DNA of 34,551 bases from Pseudomonadota bacterium (GTDB lineage Bacteria; Myxococcota_A; UBA9042; GCA-2863065), in NCBI GenBank assembly GCA_005776725.1, contig SXOO01000108.1, positions 1 to 34,551 of the forward strand. Direction: 5' to 3'. A program made the position numbers and the translations under genes. The notes below the pieces were generated by a model. The model was given only the letters and a program-made list of their open reading frames with translations. It made no database searches and was not told the DNA's origin. Each line of letters starts with the position of its first letter. Positions within the stretch are counted from its first letter, which is position 1. Of this stretch, positions 14,882-22,237 are shown one piece after another.

Positions 14882-16780
14882 ATGGCCTCAGAGACACCCG
14901 ACCTCGCCAGGTGTTCCCGTCGAAGTGGCATCATCTCCTCCGGCCCGGCCATGGGGTGGCGCCGGCCGCGGATGTGGCTGGCCCTTGGCGCCGCCTTGAC
15001 GGCCGGATGCTCGACGGAGCCATCGGAGACTCCGGAAGACGCCGTGTCCGGCGGAGGCGGAGACGACGCGCCCTTGGGTGGGCCGGGGGCCGTCCCCGCC
15101 TACTACTCGCACGTGAAGCCACTCATCGACGCCTACTGCGCGCGTTGTCACTCGGACGGCGGGCTCGCCCCCATGCCCCTCGACACCCCCGAGTCGGTGC
15201 AGCAGTTTGCGCAGGCCATCGCCACCGTCACCGCGCGCCGCACCATGCCGCCCTTCCTCGCAGCGCCGCCGGTGCGTCCGCTTCAGTTCGACGCCAGTCT
15301 GACAGACGCGCAGATCCAGATCCTCGCGGACTGGGCGGCTGCAGGTGCGCCGCTCGGCCACAGCACCGAGGAGGGAGCGCCCATCGCCCTCGATCTCGGC
15401 AGCCTGTCGCGGGTGGACGTCACTATCGCGATGCCAGAGGCATACATCCCAACGGTGTTGCCGGACGAGTACCGCTGCTTCGTGATCGACTGGCCGCTCG
15501 AGGAGACCCGCTTCATCACAGGGACAAACGTCCGGCCGGGCAACACGCTGATCGCCCATCACGCCGCGATCTACCTCATCGACGCGCCGTACGTGGACGT
15601 CGTGGACCAGGCGGACGGGAAAGACGGCAAGCCGGGATACCCCTGCTTCGGAGGCGCCACCCCGCCTGGCGCGGAGTCCTTCCCGACCAAGCTCGTGGCG
15701 AGCTGGGTACCGGGCGAGCGCGGGTCGGATCTGCCCAACGGCACCGGCATTCGGGTGCAGCCCGGCGGGCGGATCGTCCTCCAGATGCACTACAGCATGC
15801 TGGCGGCAGAGGGACCCGAGTCCGACCTCTCCTACGTGGATTTCCGCGTCGATGAGTCGGTGGAGAAGGGCGGAGGCAACCTCCCGTTCCTAAACGTCGA
15901 TTGGCCCTCCGACCCGGCCTCCATGTCGATCCCCGCGGGTGAGTCCAAGGTGGTCTTCAACTACCAGGCCGATCCGACCGAGTCCGCGCTCCTCCGTTCG
16001 TTCGCCACGGGGGTGGATCCTTCTCAGGGGATCTACGTCCACGGCATCCTGCCGCACCTGCACAAGCTCGGGTCCCGCATCGAGCTCGAGCTTCGGCGCA
16101 AGGACGGCACGGTTGAGCCCCTGATTCGGATCGGCCGCTGGGACTTCGACTGGCAGGGAACCTATCGGTTCGCCGAGCCGATCCTCGTCAAGCCCGGCGA
16201 CGAGATGTTCATCGAGTGCGAGTGGGACAACAGCGCGGCCAATCAGCCGATCGTCGGCGGCCAGCCGCTCACGCCGCGCATCGTCACCTGGGGCGAGGGG
16301 AGCTACGACGAGATGTGTGCATCGTCGATGTACATCACGGGGGTCTTCAATGGCGTGACGAGCTGCTCCGAGTTCGGAAGCATCCCGAGTGACGAAGGGC
16401 GCTTCAACATCACGTTCAGAGTGGCCGAGTCCGTCCGCACGAACGACAAGCTCGACGGGCCCCTCAAGGGCAAGTTCTATGGCTCGATCTATCGCGCCGA
16501 GGACGTCTCCATCATGGGCCCCCTCGAGGGGAAGTCGGCGGTGCTCGGCCTGAGCTACGAGCTGGATCTCACCCAGGGATCCGGCGGTGTCCACGTTGCG
16601 CCCGGACTGCTTCCCGCCGGCGAATACAGCGTGCTCGGGTTCCTCGATGTCGATGGCAACGTCGACCCGGAGAACGTGGACGCCGACCAGAACGACCCGG
16701 TGGTGATCCCCGGCACGGTCTTCAAGCTCGAGTGTTCCGAGCAACCGATCACTGCCGAGTTCCTGCTGCTCCGGCCCTGA
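14882..16780 (+). CDS. Lipoprotein fusing cytochrome c to a copper type II monooxygenase domain
   Basis: 632 residues from ATG 14882, which has GAGGAG 8 nt upstream. The alternative ATG at 14951 would give a more typical lipoprotein signal (MGWRRPRMWLALGAALTAGC), so the start is uncertain; the lipobox Cys is residue 43 in the longer form. Residues about 74-160 are a mono-heme c-type domain: CARCH (86-90) with probable distal Met122 in RRTMPPF. Residues about 175-630 match the copper type II, ascorbate-dependent (PHM/DBH) family. All copper ligands can be placed: HH 226-227 (AHHAAIY), His303 (QMHY), His392 and His394 (PHLHKLG), Met478 (DEMC). The heme probably supplies electrons in place of ascorbate (inference). 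The substrate is unknown and the protein should be anchored in the envelope. The convergent CotH gene ends 9 bp away. Confidence 0.9.
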   Translation: MASETPDLARCSRRSGIISSGPAMGWRRPRMWLALGAALTAGCSTEPSETPEDAVSGGGGDDAPLGGPGAVPAYYSHVKPLIDAYCARCHSDGGLAPMPLDTPESVQQFAQAIATVTARRTMPPFLAAPPVRPLQFDASLTDAQIQILADWAAAGAPLGHSTEEGAPIALDLGSLSRVDVTIAMPEAYIPTVLPDEYRCFVIDWPLEETRFITGTNVRPGNTLIAHHAAIYLIDAPYVDVVDQADGKDGKPGYPCFGGATPPGAESFPTKLVASWVPGERGSDLPNGTGIRVQPGGRIVLQMHYSMLAAEGPESDLSYVDFRVDESVEKGGGNLPFLNVDWPSDPASMSIPAGESKVVFNYQADPTESALLRSFATGVDPSQGIYVHGILPHLHKLGSRIELELRRKDGTVEPLIRIGRWDFDWQGTYRFAEPILVKPGDEMFIECEWDNSAANQPIVGGQPLTPRIVTWGEGSYDEMCASSMYITGVFNGVTSCSEFGSIPSDEGRFNITFRVAESVRTNDKLDGPLKGKFYGSIYRAEDVSIMGPLEGKSAVLGLSYELDLTQGSGGVHVAPGLLPAGEYSVLGFLDVDGNVDPENVDADQNDPVVIPGTVFKLECSEQPITAEFLLLRP

Positions 16781-16789
16781 GCCCGGCGC

Positions 16790-18637
16790 TCAGTTCGCGA
16801 TCTCGGCCTCGAAGGTCCCCTTGATGGGCTCGCCATCCGCCTGACTCACACTGTCGAGCCGGAGCGTCCCGTTGACTAGCGCCCCGATCGGGACGGGGTT
16901 TGTGAGATTCTCGAGTTCCAGTACATACCCGAAGGCCGTCTGCCAGTCGAAGGGGAGCTCCACGCCCGGCGCGAAGCGTTCGGGCTCCACGAAGAGCACG
17001 ACCACGCGCATGCGGTTTCCCTCGAAGAGCCCGAGCAGCTGCATATGCGGAGAGATGCCCAGCTTGCCCTGCGCGATCATGCCCGCGGCAGAGCCCGTCA
17101 CGATCGCGGTTTCCTTGCTGCCCATCGGCAGTTCGAGGTCGAAGGTGCCCTTCCCCGTCTGAAAGGGGTTCTCGAGAGCGGCGGTGCCCCACGTCGTGTC
17201 GAAGGAGCCGCTGACCGTCCCGAGGGTCTGGTAGCAGACCGTGGCCTTCGGCGGGTAGTCCCACTCCGGAGGCTCCGGGAGCTCCTTCTCGATCGCCTCG
17301 CGTCGTCCAGAGACGAACTCCCGGACGAGGCCCAGCGACTCCTCGACGTGTGGGACCTGGTCCTCGCGCAAGAGCGGCTTCACGAGGGCAGCCAACCGAT
17401 CGATCTCGGCGAGCAGCGCTCCTTCGTCCCAATGCCGCTCGAGGAGCAGCTTCATCTGGGCGACGTAACGCGCGCGCGTTGCTGGCAGGTCGTAGAGCCG
17501 CTTCGCGAGCACGCCGTTGGCGGAGACGAGCGCCGGCCGACTGTCCGGCATGAAGGGATCGTCGTTCGTGAGCGACATGTCCGGGCTCCACGGGAGGAAG
17601 TGGAAAGTGCCGCTCTTCGGATCGTGGTAAGCGAAGTGGTTGTTGAGGTTATTCGCGTAGCCGTCCCAATGCGCCACGAGGGTCTCGGCGGCCCAGAATC
17701 GCAGGAACGCGTCCAGATCGACGAGCTCTGCGAGGGCCGATTCGAGGTCGGCGTCGCCCTTTGTGAGCGCTGCCACCACGGCGTCCAGGTCGCTACGATC
17801 AGCCGACTCGGGGTTGGTCTTCTTCTCGTAGGTCTGGGTCCACCCCTCGCGGAAGTCGCTCAGCTGCGCTTCGTAGAGATTCCCGGACGTGTCTTCGAAC
17901 CACCGGGCAAGCATCCGCTTGGTCACGCCCTCGATGTTCACGTAGACGCCGAGGGCCTGCCCGTTCACGGTCACGTGCGCGAAGTTGCAACGGGACGCCG
18001 GGACCCCGGCGGAGCGGAAGACGGACAAGGCGAGACACTGCTTCACGAGCGACGTGTCCTGCAGCGCGTTGTTCAGGGTGAGCTTCTCGAGTCCGAGCAG
18101 CTCCTGATCCGCCACAAGCTCACCGAAGTCGATCTTGAGCGACGGCTTCGACGCGCTCGCCGAGCCGAGGAACCCCTTCTTGCGCACGCCCACTTGCTCG
18201 AGGGTGTGGCCGTCCACGGTGACCTTGGCGGGGTAGTACTTGAACACCTCCGGCTTCGTGGCGCTCTTGCACGTCGGTTCGAAGAGCTCGTCCACCGAGT
18301 GCACCTCGTGTCGTAACGCCTCCCAGTCGCCCGGTGCCATCTCGATCGCGACTTCGATGACACGAGTCGGGTCGTAGACCGCGTCGGTCGGGCCTGGCGG
18401 TGGCTTGGGAACGCCGCGGGTGTCGGTGTCGACGTCCCCGGTAGCGGTGCCGTCGTTCGTTGGCGCTTGGAGGTCCGAGGTGGAGGCGTCACCGGCGGAA
18501 TCGGCGGTGTCGCTCTCACTGCAGCCGATCACCGTCAACCCGAGGAGGGCGGCGAGCAGGGATGAGACGAGCGCGACACGGGATGCCCGGCCGGGGACGT
18601 CGACGCGTCCACGGGAGCCAGCGTTGAATGCAGCCAT
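16790..18637 (-). CDS. CotH-family (kinase-like) lipoprotein
   Basis: 615 residues from ATG 18637; a GTG at 18646 is also possible and has a slightly better purine run before it. The signal ends in a lipobox, LTVIGC (Cys39), followed by an Asp/Thr/Ser linker to about 85. Residues about 85-470 match the CotH kinase family known from spore-coat and myxobacterial surface proteins: GVRKKG and PSLKIDF near the N-terminal lobe, LNNALQDTSLVKQCLALSVF, VNGQALGVYVNIEGVTKRML, then HWDGYANNLNN and the metal-binding-type FLPWSPDMSL. The key Lys and Asp positions seem retained, so it may phosphorylate an exported protein (inference from the family). About 140 extra beta-rich residues at the C-terminus (from TLGTVSGSFDTTWG) are not part of the CotH domain. 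Confidence 0.88.
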   Translation of the reverse strand: MAAFNAGSRGRVDVPGRASRVALVSSLLAALLGLTVIGCSESDTADSAGDASTSDLQAPTNDGTATGDVDTDTRGVPKPPPGPTDAVYDPTRVIEVAIEMAPGDWEALRHEVHSVDELFEPTCKSATKPEVFKYYPAKVTVDGHTLEQVGVRKKGFLGSASASKPSLKIDFGELVADQELLGLEKLTLNNALQDTSLVKQCLALSVFRSAGVPASRCNFAHVTVNGQALGVYVNIEGVTKRMLARWFEDTSGNLYEAQLSDFREGWTQTYEKKTNPESADRSDLDAVVAALTKGDADLESALAELVDLDAFLRFWAAETLVAHWDGYANNLNNHFAYHDPKSGTFHFLPWSPDMSLTNDDPFMPDSRPALVSANGVLAKRLYDLPATRARYVAQMKLLLERHWDEGALLAEIDRLAALVKPLLREDQVPHVEESLGLVREFVSGRREAIEKELPEPPEWDYPPKATVCYQTLGTVSGSFDTTWGTAALENPFQTGKGTFDLELPMGSKETAIVTGSAAGMIAQGKLGISPHMQLLGLFEGNRMRVVVLFVEPERFAPGVELPFDWQTAFGYVLELENLTNPVPIGALVNGTLRLDSVSQADGEPIKGTFEAEIAN

Positions 18638-18733
18638 GGTGGGCACGTTATCTCGGCATTGACTCTTCTGTCAGGCGGTATTCGCCGCTGTGTCCACCCA
18701 CGGCATCTCACCGGCGGACCACGGCGGCGATGT

Positions 18734-18830
18734 GGGACGCCGGTGGTATCCGCTGCGGCAGCCTAACGGAGGGCGTCCCGCAGCGGACGCGCTGGTTGCC
18801 GCGCCGTGCCCCCCTCCGTTAGGCTGCCGC
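18734..18830. repeat. Three interlocking inverted repeats just before the glycosyltransferase start
   Basis: Seen directly: a perfect 19-bp inverted repeat, GCGGCAGCCTAACGGAGGG at 18755-18773 with its complement at 18812-18830 (38-nt loop). TCCGCTGCGG (18749-18758) pairs with CCGCAGCGGA (18778-18787), and GGGACGCC (18734-18741) pairs with GGCGTCCC (18772-18779). The pairings share bases, so at most one or two can form together. The 19-bp right arm ends 4 nt before the ATG at 18835 and contains an in-frame stop, ruling out a longer protein. It could be a switching RNA leader, a palindromic mobile repeat or a DNA site serving both divergent genes. Confidence 0.85.
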
Positions 18831-18834
18831 GCCC

Positions 18835-20349
18835 ATGGGATCCACCCCTCGACGCGTGCTCGCCTTGGTCCTCGGCGCGCTTGCGCTCGCACAGGCCGCC
18901 GCAGCGCTGCGTTACCCGCTCGGCAGCGACCCCTCGCTGTTCCAGTACCACGCCTGGGCCATGACCGAAGGGGTCATGCCTTATCGCGACAGCATGGAGT
19001 TCAACTCGCCCGGGGTGATCTTGCTGCACCTGGCAGTGACGTCCCTCCTGGGGTTCTCGGACGCGGCGTTCATCGCGTTCACCCTGGGGGTCACGGCGCT
19101 CGCCGCGCTGTTGGGGCTGCGGTGGCTGGCACCCCGGGTGTCAGCGGACGCTCTGCTGGTGGCCGGCGCGGTGGCGCTGCTCGCCGCGTCGTCCATCACG
19201 CCGTGGGACCGCGGGCAGCGGGAGCTCTTTCAGGGCGCGCTCCTCGGAGGCGCCTTCCTCCTCGCTTCGCGCGGCCACTCGTTCGGTGCGGGCGTCGCGG
19301 CCGGGTTCGCCACGCTCATCAAGTGGCCCCTCGTCGCCTTGCTCTGGCCCTTGTGGGTGCTCTGGCTCTTCTTGGGGGCCCGGCGTGGCCGGAGCTCCGC
19401 GGGGGGCACCCCCCTGCGGCGTGCTGCTGCCTCGTTCCTGGGCTTTGCGCTCCCGCTCGTCGTGACGGCGGCCTGGCTTCACGGGAATGACGCGCTCCTC
19501 CCGTTCCTGGCCATCCAGCGGCTGGTCCTGCCGGGCCACCTCGGCGCAATGAATGCCCCCGTGTCGGAGCTGCTCCTCGGCCGCTGGCCGCTCGCGATGG
19601 CCGCGGTGGCCGGGCTCGCGATCCTCGCGGCCAATCGCCGCTCCGAGTCCGAGCGCGCCGAGGGAACAGCCGGCGCCGCGCTGCTCCTGGGCGTCACCGC
19701 GCTGCTCGTCCTCGTGCTGTATCTGGTGCAGAGGAAGGGCTGGAGCTACCAGCTCCACACCGGGGTGGTGTTCCTGGCGCCCCTCTGCGGGCTCCTGTTC
19801 GAGCGCCTGGTCCCGGCCCGCGTGGCGGGGCGCGCGGCGCTGGCGGTAGCAGCGCTCGTGGCCGCGCAGGTCACCACCACCACGATCTACGACCACGGCA
19901 CGGGTCTCGAGCGGGCGCACCGCGTGGGAGGCCACTGGGATCACGACGCGATGGTCGCGGTCGCTTCGCTGCTTCAGAAGGGGGCGGCGTCCGACCGGGT
20001 GCAGACCAACGACGACGAGCTCCAGCTGCTGCTCCTGGCGCGCCGTCGCGCGGCGTCGCCGTTCGTCTACGGCTTCTTGTCGAGCGAGGCCCACCCCGAT
20101 CCGGCGCTCCGGCGCCTCGCGCTCGAGCGCGTGGACGCGATCCACCGCTCGCCGCCCGAGTGGGTGGTCTGGAACACGCGGCCGTTCCGGCCTGAGCTCG
20201 ACGCCCTGGAGGCCAACCCGACCTTCGCCTCGCTCCTGCGGACGACCTGCCGCGAGCTGGCCGACGCCCCTCACCCCTACCGGGTATTTCGCTGCAAAGG
20301 GTCTGTACCCAGCCTGGACGGGCCGCGGCTCCTCGAGAAGGAGCTGTAG
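18835..20349 (+). CDS. GT-C fold membrane glycosyltransferase (GT39/ArnT-like)
   Basis: 504 residues with about ten membrane helices. Just after the first helix the protein carries Asp32 (LGSDPSLFQYH) and, at 50-60, PYRDSMEFNSPG, the pattern of GT39/ArnT/PMT-2 glycosyltransferases, which use a polyprenyl-phosphate sugar donor on the outer side of the inner membrane with an Asp in the first loop. The last ~150 residues (from VAAQVTTTTIYDHG) form a soluble periplasmic domain. The ATG at 18835 is fixed by an in-frame stop in the repeat arm upstream; no Shine-Dalgarno sequence is visible, and the start region would be masked if the 19-bp repeat paired. Followed after 2 bp by a fatty acid hydroxylase-type gene, suggesting joint work on a glycolipid or hopanoid/sterol-like lipid (inference). 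Confidence 0.88.
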   Translation: MGSTPRRVLALVLGALALAQAAAALRYPLGSDPSLFQYHAWAMTEGVMPYRDSMEFNSPGVILLHLAVTSLLGFSDAAFIAFTLGVTALAALLGLRWLAPRVSADALLVAGAVALLAASSITPWDRGQRELFQGALLGGAFLLASRGHSFGAGVAAGFATLIKWPLVALLWPLWVLWLFLGARRGRSSAGGTPLRRAAASFLGFALPLVVTAAWLHGNDALLPFLAIQRLVLPGHLGAMNAPVSELLLGRWPLAMAAVAGLAILAANRRSESERAEGTAGAALLLGVTALLVLVLYLVQRKGWSYQLHTGVVFLAPLCGLLFERLVPARVAGRAALAVAALVAAQVTTTTIYDHGTGLERAHRVGGHWDHDAMVAVASLLQKGAASDRVQTNDDELQLLLLARRRAASPFVYGFLSSEAHPDPALRRLALERVDAIHRSPPEWVVWNTRPFRPELDALEANPTFASLLRTTCRELADAPHPYRVFRCKGSVPSLDGPRLLEKEL

Positions 20350-20351
20350 CG

Positions 20352-21293
20352 GTGAACGAGGCGGCCCTCGTGCTCGTGGTGGGGGTGATCCAGGCGGTCT
20401 TCGCCGCTCTCGACGGGCTCGAGCGCTGGCAGTCGCGCCGCTCGCGGTACGCGGGCGAGCGTCTCGAGGCGCGCACCGTGGGCTTCCTCACGGCCACGCT
20501 CTTGGTCTATCTCGCGATCCAGGTCGGGCTCATCCGGCTCGCGCCTACTGCGGACGCGCTGCTCGGCTTCGCTGGCGGGCTCTTCCCGGCGGGCGGGCGG
20601 GAGCTCGGCGCCGCGGGCGTGGCGTTGGTCGCTCTGGTCGCGTTCTACGGGGGCGGCCTCTGCGACTACCTGGTGCACCGCTTCTTCAACCACAGCCGCT
20701 GGTTCTGGTGGACGCACGAGTACCACCACCTCCCGACGCAGGTGTTCGTGGTGATGCCGGGCCTCGCGGTTCGGCCGTTCTCGGTGTTCACCGTGGTGCC
20801 CACGGCCCTGGTGACGGTGCTCCTGGCCGCTGCGGTCACGGCCGCGCTCGGGGCCCGGCTCGACAGCACGCCGCTCGCCCTGGTGGTGGGGGCCAACGCG
20901 TTCGTGCTCACCACCAGCCACTCGTCGTTCCTGCGGCAGTGGCGGTGGCCGCACCACCTGCTGCGGCTGGCCTTCATCACCACCCCCGACGAGCACCTCG
21001 TGCACCACACGGTGGATCGACCGGGGAACTACGGGAATCTGACCACGCTTTGGGACCGCGTGTTCGGGACCTACCGCGACCCCGCGCTTCCCGAGAACCA
21101 GGCGCGCGAGCTGGGCCTTGGCTACGATCAGGACTTCCTGGGTACTCTCACCTTCGGGCGATGGAAGCTCCCTGAGGCGTGGCGGGCCCGTTTCCAGCTC
21201 GCGCGGTACTGCACGCTCGGCGGCTCGCCGGCGCCCCGGGGCCCGGCGGAGTCACAGTTCAGCGCGAACCCTCGAGGTGGGACACGTCGTTGA
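20352..21293 (+). CDS. Fatty acid hydroxylase/sterol desaturase family membrane enzyme
   Basis: 313 residues from GTG 20352, 2 bp after the preceding stop, so very likely co-translated with the glycosyltransferase. Four to six membrane helices. The di-iron histidine clusters of the family are present: His109 and His114 (DYLVHRFFNH), His122, His125 and His126 (THEYHH), His190, and His215, His218 and His219 (EHLVHHTVDRPGNYGN). The family inserts oxygen or double bonds into lipids at the membrane face. The tail after about 270 (YCTLGGSPAPRG...) is polar and partly antisense to the phosphatase gene, whose stop lies 35 bp inside this gene. The substrate cannot be told from sequence. A second member of the same family is encoded at 32375-33226. 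Confidence 0.92.
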   Translation: MNEAALVLVVGVIQAVFAALDGLERWQSRRSRYAGERLEARTVGFLTATLLVYLAIQVGLIRLAPTADALLGFAGGLFPAGGRELGAAGVALVALVAFYGGGLCDYLVHRFFNHSRWFWWTHEYHHLPTQVFVVMPGLAVRPFSVFTVVPTALVTVLLAAAVTAALGARLDSTPLALVVGANAFVLTTSHSSFLRQWRWPHHLLRLAFITTPDEHLVHHTVDRPGNYGNLTTLWDRVFGTYRDPALPENQARELGLGYDQDFLGTLTFGRWKLPEAWRARFQLARYCTLGGSPAPRGPAESQFSANPRGGTRR

Positions 21294-21876
21294 AGCCGCG
21301 GAGCACCGGTGTTCCACCGGCCTTCCAATCCACGAGCGAGAGCGAGGCGCGGTCCACGAACAAGCGTCGGAAGGACGCGAGCGGCACGCCGAGCACGTGT
21401 GCGATCACGGACAGCAGCACGAACGTGTGGGTCACCACGGCCACAGAGCCCCCGGGGTGCTCCGCGGCGAGCTGCTCGAGCGCGTGAACGGCGCGGCGCT
21501 GCACCTCGCTGAGAGTCTCGCCGTTCGGCATGCGGACGTCCGTGGGGTCGGAGCGCCAGGCCGCGATCAGCTCCGGGTTCGCGGCGTGCACGTCGCTGGC
21601 GACAAGGCCGTCGAAGTCGCCCAGGTCCATCTCTCGGAGACGCGGATCGAGCCTCACTGCCCGCCCGGCGGCCACGTGCTCCGCGGTGACTCGGGCCCGC
21701 GAGAGGTCCGAGCTGACGATTCTTTCGAAGGGCACCTCGCGAAGGCGCGAGCCGAGGCGATCGGCCTCTTGTAAGCCCACGTCGTTTAGCGGAGCATCGG
21801 TGCGTCCGAGGAACACGCCGGCTTGATTGGCGGCCGTCGTGCCATGGCGGATGAGGTAAAGGCGGGTGGCTTGCAT
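21259..21876 (-). CDS. Histidine phosphatase (phosphoglycerate mutase-like) family protein
   Basis: 205 residues. The phosphohistidine motif is at the N-terminus: RLYLIRHGTT with His11. Other family elements follow: SSDLSRARVTAEHVA (second Arg), LREMDLGDFDG (acidic residue) and the second catalytic His in VVTHTFVL. This resembles the cobalamin phosphatase/PhoE-like branch, but no cobalamin genes are nearby and the substrate is open. The ATG at 21876 is preceded by AGAGGA about 3 nt away and places the RHG motif normally; upstream in-frame codons run antisense through the response-regulator gene and are not used. Its start codon shares the tetranucleotide CATG with the divergent response regulator, and its 3' end overlaps the hydroxylase gene by 35 bp. 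Confidence 0.92.
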   Translation of the reverse strand: MQATRLYLIRHGTTAANQAGVFLGRTDAPLNDVGLQEADRLGSRLREVPFERIVSSDLSRARVTAEHVAAGRAVRLDPRLREMDLGDFDGLVASDVHAANPELIAAWRSDPTDVRMPNGETLSEVQRRAVHALEQLAAEHPGGSVAVVTHTFVLLSVIAHVLGVPLASFRRLFVDRASLSLVDWKAGGTPVLRGFNDVSHLEGSR

Positions 21877-22237
21877 GAGTCCTCTGGTGCTCATCGTCGA
21901 CGACGAGCCCGACATCCGCCAGATCGCTGCCATCGCGCTCGAACGCCTCGGCGGGTTCCGTGTGAAGACGGCGGCCTCCGGAGCCGAGGCGCTGCGTCTG
22001 GCAGGGGTCGAGGTGCCCGACGCCCTCCTCATCGACGTGATGATGCCCGACCTCGACGGTCCGACCACGCTCCAGCGGCTGCGCGCTCTGGGGGTCACCG
22101 CCCCTGCGGTCTTCCTGACCGCGCGGGTGCAGCGGCAGGAGGTCCTCCGGTGGCAGGAGTGTGGCGCTGCTGAGGTGGTTGGGAAGCCGTTCGACCCCTT
22201 GAAGCTGCCGGATGTGATTCGGCGCTGCCTCGCGTGA
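21875..22237 (+). CDS. Single-domain response regulator (CheY-like)
   Basis: 120 residues making only a receiver domain. The acidic pocket is Asp9-Asp10 (LIVDDEP), the phosphoacceptor Asp54 (LLIDVMMPDLDG), the switch Thr82 (FLTAR), and Lys104 (GKPFDP). No output domain, so it should act through protein contacts or as a phosphotransfer step. Start ATG 21875 gives the usual receiver N-terminus; GTG 21866 is an alternative with GAGG 9 nt upstream. Either start collides with the divergent phosphatase start (21876). The stop overlaps the kinase start as GTGA, so the two are coupled and form a cognate pair. Confidence 0.93.
   Translation: MSPLVLIVDDEPDIRQIAAIALERLGGFRVKTAASGAEALRLAGVEVPDALLIDVMMPDLDGPTTLQRLRALGVTAPAVFLTARVQRQEVLRWQECGAAEVVGKPFDPLKLPDVIRRCLA

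Noticed and set aside
14498..14952. Reading the minus-strand frame as a decayed serpin (RHAAVELHER and PTSAPAP resemble the reactive-loop hinge region).
   Set aside because: The resemblance is short, spacing is off and the canonical hinge Gly/Ala run is missing; the end of the first part looks more like another secreted fold.
16778..16792. Short palindrome TGAGC-CCGGC-GCTCA formed by the two facing stop codons of the monooxygenase and CotH genes, as a bidirectional terminator.
   Set aside because: The stem is only 5 bp and no T-tract follows on either strand.
21860..21875. AGGCGGGTGGCTTGCA as a sigma-54 promoter for the response regulator.
   Set aside because: Three mismatches in the -24 part, and the implied start site would fall after the start codon.
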